Source: Candidatus Metalachnospira gallinarum
GTDB lineage: Bacteria > Bacillota > Clostridia > Lachnospirales > Anaerotignaceae
DNA: 45,166 bases
Reading direction: 5' to 3'
Assembly (NCBI GenBank): GCA_904378045.1
Contig: CAJFHC010000019.1
Location: forward strand, 1-45,166
In this document: one piece after another, positions 24,798 through 32,614 of the stretch
Position numbering within the stretch: the first letter of the stretch is position 1
Layout of the letters: every line of letters starts with the position of its first letter
Notes under the pieces: generated by a model
What the model was told of the DNA's origin: nothing
What the model saw: only the letters and a program-made list of their open reading frames with translations
Databases searched by the model: none
Position numbers and translations under genes: made by a program

Positions 24798-25913
24798 TTA
24801 TTTCAGATTTTCAGGATTAAGAACTTCAAGCTCAGGTATGACGAATCTTCCGTCCTTTCTTATGAGACGGTCGTCAAAGTAAATTTCTCCGCCGCCGAAC
24901 TCGGGCGTCTGTATGAGAACAAGATCCCAGTGGATAGCGGACCTGTTTCCGTTATAAGCGTCATCATAGCAGTTCCCCGGCGTAAAATGTATACTGCCCA
25001 TGATTTTCTCATCGAACAGTATATTGTTCATAGGTTCTGTGATATAGGGATTTACGCCGATGGAGAACTCTCCGACATATCTCGCGCCTTCATCGGTATC
25101 GAATACCTGATTGAGACGGGCGGTGTCGTTGGCAGAGCAGTCGACTATCTTTCCATCTTTAAACGTGAGACTTACATTCTCAAATTTGAATCCGTTATAT
25201 TCCGAAGGCGTGTTATAGGTAATGGTTCCGTTTATGGATTCCCTGACAGGGGCGGTATATACTTCCCCGTCCGGTATGTTGCATTCGCCGGCGCATTTGA
25301 CCGACGGAATATCCTTTATGGAAAAGGTTATATCGGTACCCTTTGCCGTGAGCCTTACTCTGTCGGTTTTGTTCATAAGCTCTGCGAGGGGATCCATGGC
25401 CTTTGACATTTTGCCGTAGTCAAGATTGCATACGTTAAAATAGTAGTCCTCAAAAGCCTCAAGGCTCTTGTTTGCGCTCTGAGCCATGGATGGAGCCGGA
25501 TAGCGGAGCACGACCCATTTTGTCTTTGGAACGCGTATATCATGATGGACAGGGCTGGTATACAGCTTATCATACATGGTGAGCTTGTCCTGCGGAACAT
25601 CGCTCATTTCGGAGAGATTGTCCTCGCCCCTTACGCCGATATAGGCGTCCATCTGCTTCATCCTTGCGGCGTCGCATTCGGCCATTATTCTAAGCTGCTC
25701 CTCATCGGCGTTCATAAGAAGCTCACGATCGATGGAGTTGGTAGTAAAATTTATAAAAGGCAGCCCGCCGGCGGCGTAAACTTCTTTGATAAGCTGTTTC
25801 ACAAGCGGGAGGGGATGGGTTCCGCTGCAGCTTATGAGAACCTTTTCGCCTTTTTTCACACGGCAGGAGTAATTAACAAGATTGCGCGCGAGAGTTTTTA
25901 TTCTTTCGTCCAT
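24798..25913 (-). CDS. M29-family aminopeptidase
   Basis: A 371-residue cytoplasmic metallo-aminopeptidase of the AmpS/PepS/aminopeptidase T family, which releases N-terminal amino acids from peptides. The family-specific metal region is visible in CNIPDGEVYTAP (first glutamate), GEFSIGVNP, and HFTPGNCYDDAYNGNRSAIHWDLV with histidines and aspartate. The N-terminal half (LVNYSCRVKKGEKVLISCSG) matches the family start. GGAGGC lies upstream of the ATG. It is a single-gene unit. Confidence 0.93.
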   Translation of the reverse strand: MDERIKTLARNLVNYSCRVKKGEKVLISCSGTHPLPLVKQLIKEVYAAGGLPFINFTTNSIDRELLMNADEEQLRIMAECDAARMKQMDAYIGVRGEDNLSEMSDVPQDKLTMYDKLYTSPVHHDIRVPKTKWVVLRYPAPSMAQSANKSLEAFEDYYFNVCNLDYGKMSKAMDPLAELMNKTDRVRLTAKGTDITFSIKDIPSVKCAGECNIPDGEVYTAPVRESINGTITYNTPSEYNGFKFENVSLTFKDGKIVDCSANDTARLNQVFDTDEGARYVGEFSIGVNPYITEPMNNILFDEKIMGSIHFTPGNCYDDAYNGNRSAIHWDLVLIQTPEFGGGEIYFDDRLIRKDGRFVIPELEVLNPENLK

Positions 25914-26055
25914 ATAAATGCCTCCTTGATGATAGTATTTCTTTTTAACAAAACAATATTACAACTTTCGGATGGAATTTTGAATATTAATTTGAGAAAA
26001 AAACAAAAAAATGTTAAAATAAAAAATAAGGTATAATAACAGGGAAGTGATCATT

Positions 26056-26403
26056 ATGAGAATAGCAGTGCCTTCGCATAACGGCGACATATATAAAAGC
26101 TGTTCAAACAGCAGACAGTTTACCATTTTTGAGGTGGAGGACGAAAGAGTCGTAAGCGTGGAAAGACGGTACTCCTTTATAAAGAAGCCGGAGGCCGTGG
26201 CTGATCTGCTTGATGAGTACAATGTCAGCGTCCTTATATGCAACGATATCGGAAGCAGGACAAGAAAGGCCATAAGAGAACATCACATAGAGCTCATCCC
26301 CGGTGTCGTGGGAGAAGTAAACGACGCCATAGTCAGATATCTCAGCGGAGAAAAGATAGGCGTTCCGGAATATATGTATACATGCTTTAATGACGAGGAC
26401 TGA
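26056..26403 (+). CDS. NifX/NifB-C-terminal-like domain protein
   Basis: A 115-residue protein formed by a single dinitrogenase iron-molybdenum cofactor biosynthesis domain: MRIAVPSHNGDIYKSCSNSRQFTIFEVED, then VLICNDIGSRTRKAIREHHIELIPGVVGEVNDAIVRYL. In nitrogenase systems such domains carry iron-sulfur cofactor intermediates. In most Clostridia stand-alone copies have no known partner. There are no nif genes in the window. Start at ATG 26056 rather than GTG 26047 because AAGTGA is better spaced. It is convergent with the EamA gene and shares its terminator. Confidence 0.8.
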   Translation: MRIAVPSHNGDIYKSCSNSRQFTIFEVEDERVVSVERRYSFIKKPEAVADLLDEYNVSVLICNDIGSRTRKAIREHHIELIPGVVGEVNDAIVRYLSGEKIGVPEYMYTCFNDED

Positions 26404-26419
26404 AATACCGAAGGAAACG

Positions 26420-26455
26420 AAAAGCCCGCCGTGAGACGAATCACGACGGGTTTTC
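26420..26455. terminator. Bidirectional terminator between NifX-like and EamA genes
   Basis: AAAAGCCCGCCGTGA pairs with TCACGACGGGTTTT with T runs on both strands. It overlaps the EamA stop codon. Confidence 0.85.
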
Positions 26456-27349
26456 TGCCGTTTTGGACTGAGAGGCGTTTTCCACAGACGAGTATACATA
26501 AACGCCGGTGATTATTATGGCTCCTCCGAGTATCTGAAGGGCGTTTGGAATCTCGCGGAAGAAAAATACGCCGAGTATGGTTGCGAATACAGGCTCGCAG
26601 AGCTTTACCGCGGAAACATAGGCCGGGGTGAGATATTTCAGAGACCAGCTTATTATGCTGTGCCCAAGAAGATTGCTGAATACCGCCAGACCGAGTCCGA
26701 TGAGCAGCTCCTTGACGCCGTATCCCCAAAGAGGGGTGCCGGTTGCGGCGTCAAGAACAACTAAAGCGATAAAACAGGTGGAATATGTAATTATTGTGTA
26801 TGCGGATGTGCTTATGTTCCTGCTTCTTGCGAATCTCCCCAAAAGCGTGTATCCCGCTATAAGTACGGCTGCGGCTAAGGCGAGCATATTCCCGTAAAGG
26901 GAGGACGTGCCGTCTCCTCCGCCGGAAAGCGCCGTTATAAAGCCTCCGCAGACGGTGACCGCTATGGCGAGAGCTCCTTTTTTAGGTATCCTGCCATGCA
27001 TGAAGATACAGAAGCCTATGGCGGCGAATATAACGTCGGTATCGACAAGAACGGTAGATGACGCTATGGTCGTATGTTTAAGAGACTCGAACCAGAGAGT
27101 GAAGTGGAGCGCAAACAGTATGCCAGCGGCTATGGCGGCGATAACGTCCTTTTTTGTGAACCTCTTTATTTCAGGCAGGGATTTTTTCAGCGACATGGGC
27201 AGAAGAATGGCCACCGTCCAGCCGAGCCGGTATGTGGCAGTTATAAGCGACGGAGCCGAGGAATATCTGACGAATATGGCCGAGACCGATACGCCAAGCA
27301 CCCCGAGAAATAAAAGAAGTTTTGGATTTATTTTATCAAGAGCATTCAT
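26441..27349 (-). CDS. EamA/DMT-family membrane transporter
   Basis: A 302-residue integral membrane protein with about ten transmembrane helices in two EamA repeats (about 10-140 and 150-295), the layout of the drug/metabolite transporter superfamily. Typical pieces are FVRYSSAPSLITATYRLGW in the first repeat and SAVKLCEPVFATILGVFFFREIP in the second. Known members export amino acids, metabolites or drugs, and the substrate cannot be predicted. GAGGTAATAA precedes the ATG. It stands alone on the minus strand. Confidence 0.9.
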   Translation of the reverse strand: MNALDKINPKLLLFLGVLGVSVSAIFVRYSSAPSLITATYRLGWTVAILLPMSLKKSLPEIKRFTKKDVIAAIAAGILFALHFTLWFESLKHTTIASSTVLVDTDVIFAAIGFCIFMHGRIPKKGALAIAVTVCGGFITALSGGGDGTSSLYGNMLALAAAVLIAGYTLLGRFARSRNISTSAYTIITYSTCFIALVVLDAATGTPLWGYGVKELLIGLGLAVFSNLLGHSIISWSLKYLTPAYVSAVKLCEPVFATILGVFFFREIPNALQILGGAIIITGVYVYSSVENASQSKTAENPS

Positions 27350-27456
27350 ATTTATTACCTCGTATATACTAAAGCTATTGGGGTCATTTCAACATGCAAA
27401 ATTATAAACGATGGTTTTGAATTATGTCAATAGTCGCGCACAGGGCTGTTTTGCTA

Positions 27457-27485
27457 TTGACAATATAGGCCGGCACAAATAAACT
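27457..27485 (+). promoter_or_regulatory. Promoter of the DUF1648 gene
   Basis: Perfect TTGACA (27457-27462), 17-base spacer, TAAACT (27480-27485). Confidence 0.6.
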
Positions 27486-27507
27486 TTAGGAAGGAGGTCG
27501 TTTATAT

Positions 27508-28098
27508 ATGGATAAGAGAAAATTAATGGCGCTTACAAGCGTCGTATGCATACTTCCGGCAGTCGCCTGCCTTATTATTTACGGTGGACTTCCGGATGAA
27601 ATACCGATACAGTTCAATCTGGGAGGCCCGGCCGGAAGCACCGCGCCCAAATGGTTCGTTGCCTTTGGCATGCCCGGTTTTCTGCTTCTGTTCAACATTT
27701 TCTGTCATTGGAAGGTAAACAGGACGGCGGAAGAGCTTGAGTATCCCGAAGTAGCTCAGATATTTATAAAATGGGCTATGCCCGTCATATCGGTCGCGAT
27801 AACTGCCGTATCCGTTGAGGCGGTTTTGGACGGAGCGAGCTGGATGTTCCTTATGGCGGTCATATCTGCGCTGGTAATAGTTTTCGGCCAGCTCGTATAT
27901 GACGGACTTCTTGACTACATCGGAGAGAGGGCGCTTCCGTGGAGCCGTTCGGAAAAGGCCGCAAGGCTTTGCGGAAAGATATATATGATCGTCGGAATGG
28001 CCGCCGTGGTCGTCTCCGTCGTTGGACAGAGCCTTATCGCCGCAGGCATAATAATTGTCGGAATAATAGCGGCTGCCGGAGCGGCTGTAAGATCGTAA
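27508..28098 (+). CDS. DUF1648 membrane protein
   Basis: A 196-residue protein with about five hydrophobic helices. The N-terminal region (YGGLPDEIPIQFNLGGPAG, near residue 25) is the DUF1648 signature, whose P.xIPxHFN-like motif occurs in SdpI-type immunity proteins and unassigned membrane proteins. The SdpI half is not recognisable, so immunity function is not claimed. AGGAAGGAGG lies before the ATG. A strong terminator follows. Confidence 0.82.
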   Translation: MDKRKLMALTSVVCILPAVACLIIYGGLPDEIPIQFNLGGPAGSTAPKWFVAFGMPGFLLLFNIFCHWKVNRTAEELEYPEVAQIFIKWAMPVISVAITAVSVEAVLDGASWMFLMAVISALVIVFGQLVYDGLLDYIGERALPWSRSEKAARLCGKIYMIVGMAAVVVSVVGQSLIAAGIIIVGIIAAAGAAVRS

Positions 28099-28103
28099 AA
28101 TTC

Positions 28104-28151
28104 AGCTCCCTTTTGTTTCCGGGCATATAACCGGACAAAAGGGAGCTTTTT
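28104..28151 (+). terminator. Terminator after the DUF1648 gene
   Basis: AGCTCCCTTTTGT / ACAAAAGGGAGCT stem, with an inner TCCGG/CCGGA hairpin, then TTTTT. Confidence 0.92.
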
Positions 28152-28199
28152 GCATATTTGCCATTAAATCTGGGAATACTTCCGCCAAGAGGTGATTTT

Positions 28200-28787
28200 A
28201 TGGGCGGAACTGCAAAAATATTTACGATCGTCGGAGCGGCGGCTCTTATATCCGGCACGGCCATTGGGTACAGTGTTTATGACAGCGATCCGGTTCTTAC
28301 GGATAAAACGGAAATAAAAAACGCGCAGCCTGAGACGGGCGTGCAAGCGCAGCAAACGGACGATGGCGCTTTGCAGGAAGCGTCGGCGGGAAACGGCCTT
28401 GACGAGAACGCCGTGTTTACCTATGAGATATATAACGACATTACGGATATGTCGGATTCGGTCAGGGGAAGCTGCCCCTATGAACTGATTGGAAAGGAAA
28501 TGACGGACGTCAAGGAATTTTATCCCGACTGGCAGGTAACGGAATTTTCCTCCGACGCCGTTACGCTGAGAAAAAATCTTGGAATGGACAACACGGACAG
28601 ATATGTGGTAGGCATATATGAGGGATATGTGGCGGTGTTTTACGAGAACAGCGAGGAAGGCATATATATGCTTACGGATACGCCGGTCAGCGTGCTGGAG
28701 GATGATAAAAGGGCGCTGCTTGAGGAAGGCATATACGTTGAGGGCAGAGACAGGCTCAACCGTATTTTGGAAGATTACACAAGCTGA
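28200..28787 (+). CDS. BofC C-terminal-domain protein, membrane anchored
   Basis: A 195-residue protein with an N-terminal membrane segment (about residues 6-24), a linker rich in Gln, Asp and Ala (about 30-75), and a conserved C-terminal half. There, GKEMTDVKEFYPDWQV, YVVGIYEGYVAVFYEN and a closing segment with ALLEEGIYVEGRDRLNRILEDY match the BofC_C family. BofC itself controls sporulation protease signalling in Bacillus, and anchored BofC_C proteins of Clostridia are uncharacterised. ATG 28200 is chosen for GAGGTGA upstream. Its stop is two bases before the duplicated terminator hairpin around repeat element A. Confidence 0.83.
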   Translation: MGGTAKIFTIVGAAALISGTAIGYSVYDSDPVLTDKTEIKNAQPETGVQAQQTDDGALQEASAGNGLDENAVFTYEIYNDITDMSDSVRGSCPYELIGKEMTDVKEFYPDWQVTEFSSDAVTLRKNLGMDNTDRYVVGIYEGYVAVFYENSEEGIYMLTDTPVSVLEDDKRALLEEGIYVEGRDRLNRILEDYTS

Positions 28788-28789
28788 CA

Positions 28790-28814
28790 GACAGCCGGCC
28801 GCTGGCCGGCTGTT
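28790..28814 (+). repeat. Left copy of duplicated terminator hairpin at element A
   Basis: These 25 bases (stem ACAGCCGGCC / GGCCGGCTGT) are identical to 28993-29017. The T run of the original terminator is missing from this copy. Confidence 0.9.
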
Positions 28815-28992
28815 CAGCGTGTCGAAAAAGTCCTTCGGGACTTTTTCGAGTTTAAATTAATGCAATAAATCCCTATTTCTGCGGAAAGCCCTGAACTTTG
28901 TCAGGGCGCAGCGCCGTAGGCGGCTTTGGCCAAAGGCCAAAGTACTGAACAGTACCCTTCCGCTCACAATGGATTAGTTTTTTGACAGTCTG
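28815..28992 (+). mobile_element. Repeat element copy A (178 bp) inserted in a terminator
   Basis: A non-coding element with imperfect terminal inverted repeats: CAGCGTGTCGAAAAAGT at the left and the complement of CAGACTGTCAAAAAACT at the right (13 of 17 match). Its first 46 bases are identical to copy B, including the stem GAAAAAGTCC/GGACTTTTTC with loop TTCG. Its last 38 match copies B and C. The interior (about 28861-28954) differs from B and C and holds other hairpins: GCCCTGA/TCAGGGC, TTTGG/CCAAA and GTACTG/CAGTAC. It is flanked by 25-base direct repeats that are the host terminator. It looks like a non-autonomous (MITE-like) element. Confidence 0.82.
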
Positions 28993-29021
28993 GACAGCCG
29001 GCCGCTGGCCGGCTGTTTTTA
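28993..29021 (+). terminator. Right copy of duplicated terminator hairpin, with T run
   Basis: The 25 bases at 28993-29017 repeat 28790-28814, and here the stem is followed by TTTTT, so this copy is the functional terminator of the BofC_C-domain gene. Confidence 0.85.
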
Positions 29022-29084
29022 TAAACTTCTGATCTATATAAAGAATGAGCCCTGCGGCATACAATATGCTGAAACACTATTCTA

Positions 29085-29113
29085 TTGACCGCGGAGAGGA
29101 AAAAATATATACT
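29085..29113 (+). promoter_or_regulatory. Promoter of the amylase gene
   Basis: TTGACC (29085-29090), 17-base spacer, TATACT (29108-29113). Confidence 0.7.
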
Positions 29114-29149
29114 TTATATAATATGTAATAAATATAATGGGGAGTAAGT

Positions 29150-31192
29150 ATGGGAATAGGCGAGAAGATCATTCTTGACAATAAAATAATGAACGGTCTT
29201 ATAAACGAGGAAGCCGTTTTCAGCGACGAGACAAAAAACTATGTCTGTCCCTTTGAGCCAGGAGAGTTTGACGAGGTAAAAATAAGAATCAGGACGGGAG
29301 CGGAGGAAGCCGACGCCGTATGGTTCTGCTCGGACGATGTAAGGCAGAAAATGGAGACGGAAAAGGCCGAAGGGATATTTGAATATTTTTATACAGTTAT
29401 TCCGCCGGATGACAGGGACATAAGGTATCATTTTGAAATAGAAAGCGGCGGCGAGAAATATTTTTATAATTCCTTTGGATTGACAAAGGAGCTTGACAAA
29501 GCAGGGGATTTTACGCTCAACAGACACTATAAGACGCCGGACTGGGCAAAGGGGGCTGTCGGTTACCAGATATTTGTCGACAGATTTTTCAACGGCGATA
29601 AAACCAATGACGTTGAAAGTGGAGAATATGAGTATCTTGGCAAAAGCGTGAAAAAAATAGACGACTGGTATGCCCTGCCGGAGGAAAGCGACATCTGCAA
29701 CTTCTACGGGGGAGACCTTCAGGGAGTCATAGATAAGCTGGACTATCTGAGCGAGCTTGGTATAGAGATGATATATCTTAATCCCATATTTGTCTCTCCA
29801 AGCAATCATAAGTACGATATACAGGACTATGAGCATATAGATCCCCATTTCGGAAAAATAATTGCCGACAGCGATGATCATAAATACATAACGAGAACGA
29901 CCGACAGGCACAACCTTGAGGCTGGGGATTACCTTTTTGCCGAATTGGTGCAGCAGGCGCACGACAGAGGAATTAAAATAATAATAGACGGAGTTTTCAA
30001 TCATTGCGGGTCTTTTAACAAGTGGCTGGACGCCGAAGGCATATATAAAAATGCGGACGGGTATGAGCCGGGAGCGTACGTCAGCGAAGACAGCCCGTAC
30101 CACGATTTCTTTAAATGGAACGGCGGCTCCTGGCCGGATAATGACCAGTACGACTGCTGGTGGGGGCACAAAAACCATCCGAAGCTGAATTATGAAGGGT
30201 CTGAGAGACTTTTTGAGTATATAATGAGCATAGCGAAAAAATGGGTGTCGCCTCCGTTCAACGCGGATGGGTGGAGGATAGACGTGGCTGCCGATCTGGG
30301 ATTCTCAAACGAGTATAATCATAAATTCTGGAAGGAATTCAGAAAAAGGGTCAAGGCGGCCAATCCCGACGCGATAATCATAGCCGAGCATTACGGAAAC
30401 GCCGCGGAATGGCTCAAAGGAGACGAATGGGACTCGGTGATGAATTACGACGCTTTTATGGAACCGGTATCATGGTTTTTCACAGGAATGGAGAAGCACA
30501 GCGATTCATTTGACGGCGGAAAATACAGAAACGCCGCTGAATTTGAAAGGAGCCTGACGGAAAACAGCAGGAACATGGGAACCCATGCTCTTCTTGTCGG
30601 TATGAACGAGCTTTCCAACCATGACCATTCAAGATTTCTGACAAGAACCAACGGAAGGGTTGGCAGACTTGCCTCCGCCGGAAGCGAGGCCGCCGGAGAA
30701 GGCGTAAACAAGGCCGTAATGATGAGCTCCGTGGCGTTCCAGTTTATATGGCCGGGCATGGCTACATTATATTATGGCGATGAGGCCGGACTTGCCGGAT
30801 GGACGGATCCGGACAACAGAAGGACATATCCGTGGGGCAGAGAGGACGAAGAACTGCTTGCCTTCCACAAAAAAATGATAGAAATCAGAAAAAGATACGG
30901 CGTTCTGAGGGACGGATCGTGGAGATTCATATACGCCGCGGACGGCGTCGCCGCCGTAGCCAGATTCAGTGACAGCGAAAGAATTATTGCCGTATTCAAC
31001 AGCAACGAAAAAAGAAAAACAGTGACGCTTCCCCTGTGGCTTTCCGGAGCCGACACGGAAGGAATGGCCGCTACCATACTTAAAAGTGGGCTCAAGGGTT
31101 TCAAGACCGGAGGAAAGATCTATAGAATCCAAAGCGGCTGCGTGAATTTGACGGTCGACGCCTTTGGCTGCGTCATATTAAAAAGCGAGTGA
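29150..31192 (+). CDS. GH13 alpha-amylase family enzyme, intracellular
   Basis: A 680-residue glycosidase without signal peptide, so it probably acts on imported maltodextrins. The N-terminal beta domain (about 15-120) resembles the CBM34-type domain of neopullulanase/cyclomaltodextrinase. The catalytic barrel shows the GH13 regions DGVFNHCG, DGWRIDVAAD with nucleophile Asp378, IIAEHYG with acid/base Glu413, and ELSNHDHSRF with Asp492. A C-terminal beta domain ends the chain. Hydrolysis of alpha-1,4 (perhaps alpha-1,6) linkages is expected, but exact specificity cannot be fixed. GGGGAGT precedes the ATG. The next gene starts six bases after its stop. Confidence 0.93.
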   Translation: MGIGEKIILDNKIMNGLINEEAVFSDETKNYVCPFEPGEFDEVKIRIRTGAEEADAVWFCSDDVRQKMETEKAEGIFEYFYTVIPPDDRDIRYHFEIESGGEKYFYNSFGLTKELDKAGDFTLNRHYKTPDWAKGAVGYQIFVDRFFNGDKTNDVESGEYEYLGKSVKKIDDWYALPEESDICNFYGGDLQGVIDKLDYLSELGIEMIYLNPIFVSPSNHKYDIQDYEHIDPHFGKIIADSDDHKYITRTTDRHNLEAGDYLFAELVQQAHDRGIKIIIDGVFNHCGSFNKWLDAEGIYKNADGYEPGAYVSEDSPYHDFFKWNGGSWPDNDQYDCWWGHKNHPKLNYEGSERLFEYIMSIAKKWVSPPFNADGWRIDVAADLGFSNEYNHKFWKEFRKRVKAANPDAIIIAEHYGNAAEWLKGDEWDSVMNYDAFMEPVSWFFTGMEKHSDSFDGGKYRNAAEFERSLTENSRNMGTHALLVGMNELSNHDHSRFLTRTNGRVGRLASAGSEAAGEGVNKAVMMSSVAFQFIWPGMATLYYGDEAGLAGWTDPDNRRTYPWGREDEELLAFHKKMIEIRKRYGVLRDGSWRFIYAADGVAAVARFSDSERIIAVFNSNEKRKTVTLPLWLSGADTEGMAATILKSGLKGFKTGGKIYRIQSGCVNLTVDAFGCVILKSE

Positions 31193-31197
31193 ACAAG

Positions 31198-31890
31198 ATG
31201 GATATAAATATTATTTACAGCGACAAAAGCATAGCGGTGGCAGAGAAACCATCCGGGGTTCCCTCACAGCCGGATAAGACGGGAGATATGGATATGCTGA
31301 CGGCTGTCGGAGAAAGATTTGGCTATGCCGGGCTTATCCACAGGCTGGACAGACCTGTGGCCGGGCTTATGGTGTTTGCCCTTAACAAAGGAGCCGAAAA
31401 GTTTGTTTCGGAACAAATGTCCGGCGGCGGCTTCGGAAAAAATTACGCCGCCGTCTGCTGCGGCGTGCCAAAAAGCGAAGAGGGAGAGCTTAGGGACTGG
31501 CTTGTGAAGAACCAGAGACTTAATATTTCCTCCGTGTCAAACAGAGGCGACAAAAACGCTAAGGAGGCCATCCTCAGATACAGGCTTATGGAGACTGTGG
31601 AGGACGGAAAATTTGGAGAGCTTTCACTGCTTGATATAAAGCTGCTTACCGGAAGACATCATCAGATCAGGGTGCAGACGGCAAACGCCGGTATGCCGCT
31701 GTGGGGAGACACAAAATATAATCCTGAATTTAAAAGAGGATATTATAATATTTTTCCAGCCCTCTACTCAAGGAGACTTGAATTTGTCCATCCGGAGACT
31801 AAAAAAGTGGTTGTATTTGAAAAATTCCCTGAGTATGCGCCGTTTACGCTGTTCACAAAAAGTTTACATAATTTTTTGAAAAATTTTTAA
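31198..31890 (+). CDS. RluA-family pseudouridine synthase without S4 domain
   Basis: A 230-residue compact enzyme. The catalytic motif is HRLDRPVAG with Asp51, and LLTGRHHQIRVQTANAGMPLWGD is the second conserved stretch. It lacks an N-terminal S4 domain, like the short RluA/TruC-type enzymes that modify tRNA or rRNA. The start is ATG 31198 with GAGTGA five bases upstream; the GTG at 31189 would overlap the amylase stop and is less well placed. Likely co-transcribed with the amylase, with no functional link known. Confidence 0.9.
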   Translation: MDINIIYSDKSIAVAEKPSGVPSQPDKTGDMDMLTAVGERFGYAGLIHRLDRPVAGLMVFALNKGAEKFVSEQMSGGGFGKNYAAVCCGVPKSEEGELRDWLVKNQRLNISSVSNRGDKNAKEAILRYRLMETVEDGKFGELSLLDIKLLTGRHHQIRVQTANAGMPLWGDTKYNPEFKRGYYNIFPALYSRRLEFVHPETKKVVVFEKFPEYAPFTLFTKSLHNFLKNF

Positions 31891-31898
31891 AAAACCTC

Positions 31899-31926
31899 TT
31901 GCATTTAAAAAATTATGTGCTATAAT
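31899..31926 (+). promoter_or_regulatory. Candidate promoter upstream of mcsA
   Basis: TTGCAT (31899-31904), 16-base spacer, TATAAT (31921-31926) with TG one base before it. A terminator-like hairpin follows 25 bases downstream. Confidence 0.6.
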
Positions 31927-31950
31927 GAGTAAAAAATAAAAAAGAAATAG

Positions 31951-31976
31951 AAAACCTGAATAGGTTTTTTATTTTG
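31951..31976 (+). terminator. Terminator or attenuator between the pseudouridine synthase and mcsA
   Basis: AAAACCT / AGGTTTT stem with loop GAAT, then TTTATTTT. Because it lies after the promoter at 31899, it may act as an attenuator of mcsA rather than just ending the upstream operon. Confidence 0.65.
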
Positions 31977-31984
31977 AATAAAAA

Positions 31985-32011
31985 TTAGCACTCACCATCA
32001 AAGGTGGCTAA
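31985..32011 (+). promoter_or_regulatory. Imperfect CIRCE-like inverted repeat before mcsA
   Basis: TTAGCACTC (exact left half of the HrcA operator), nine bases, then GGTGGCTAA (six of nine matches to GAGTGCTAA). Spacing is that of CIRCE. It lies about 95 bases before the mcsA start, consistent with heat-shock control by HrcA instead of CtsR. Confidence 0.5.
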
Positions 32012-32104
32012 TAACAAACTATCGGAATATTTTACTTAAACAGTGATAATAATCTATTTGAGAGTATTTTCCGAAGAGAACCGACACAACAGGAGGTAGG
32101 AAAT

Positions 32105-32614
32105 ATGCTTTGTGAAAGATGTCATAAAAACAACGCCGCCGTCCATACGGTACAGGTGATAAACGGAGAAAAAACGGAACATTATTATTGCGAGCAGTGC
32201 GCAAGAGAGATGGGAATGGAAAAACCCATTTCATTCGAGGATATATTCCAGGGATTCCTCAATTTTGGAACGCCCAAGCAGGATGAGTTCGCCAATCCCT
32301 ATAAAAGGGTAGCCGCCAGATGCCCTTCCTGCGGAATGACCTATGACGAGCTGAGAAGAACCGGAAAATTCGGATGCAGCTCCTGCTATGACGCTTTTGA
32401 GCCCTATATAACGGGATCGCTTAAAAGCATACATGGAGACAATGTCCATAAGGGAAAGGTTCCGAAAAGAAACGGAGGACCCCTTCTCAAAAAGCATGAG
32501 CTTGAGGATCTGAAACGCAGACTGGTGGACGCCATAGCCAAGGAAGAATTTGAGGAAGCCGCCGTCCTGCGTGACAGGATAAAGGCTCTGGAGGAGGATG
32601 AGAAGCATGAGTAA
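32105..32614 (+). CDS. mcsA: McsA, activator of protein-arginine kinase
   Basis: A 169-residue protein with four CxxC zinc motifs: Cys3/6, Cys29/32, Cys73/76 and Cys91/94. A C-terminal UVR motif (about 130-165, LKRRLVDAIAKEEFEEAAVLRDRIKALE) follows. McsA activates McsB and links it to ClpC in protein quality control. AGGAGG lies before the ATG. It is the first gene of the cluster; ctsR, which usually precedes it, is missing. Its last eight bases overlap the mcsB start. Confidence 0.95.
   Translation: MLCERCHKNNAAVHTVQVINGEKTEHYYCEQCAREMGMEKPISFEDIFQGFLNFGTPKQDEFANPYKRVAARCPSCGMTYDELRRTGKFGCSSCYDAFEPYITGSLKSIHGDNVHKGKVPKRNGGPLLKKHELEDLKRRLVDAIAKEEFEEAAVLRDRIKALEEDEKHE

Noticed and set aside
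31941..32104. CtsR operator before mcsA
   Set aside because: No pair of GGTCAAA-like heptads with three-base spacing was found.
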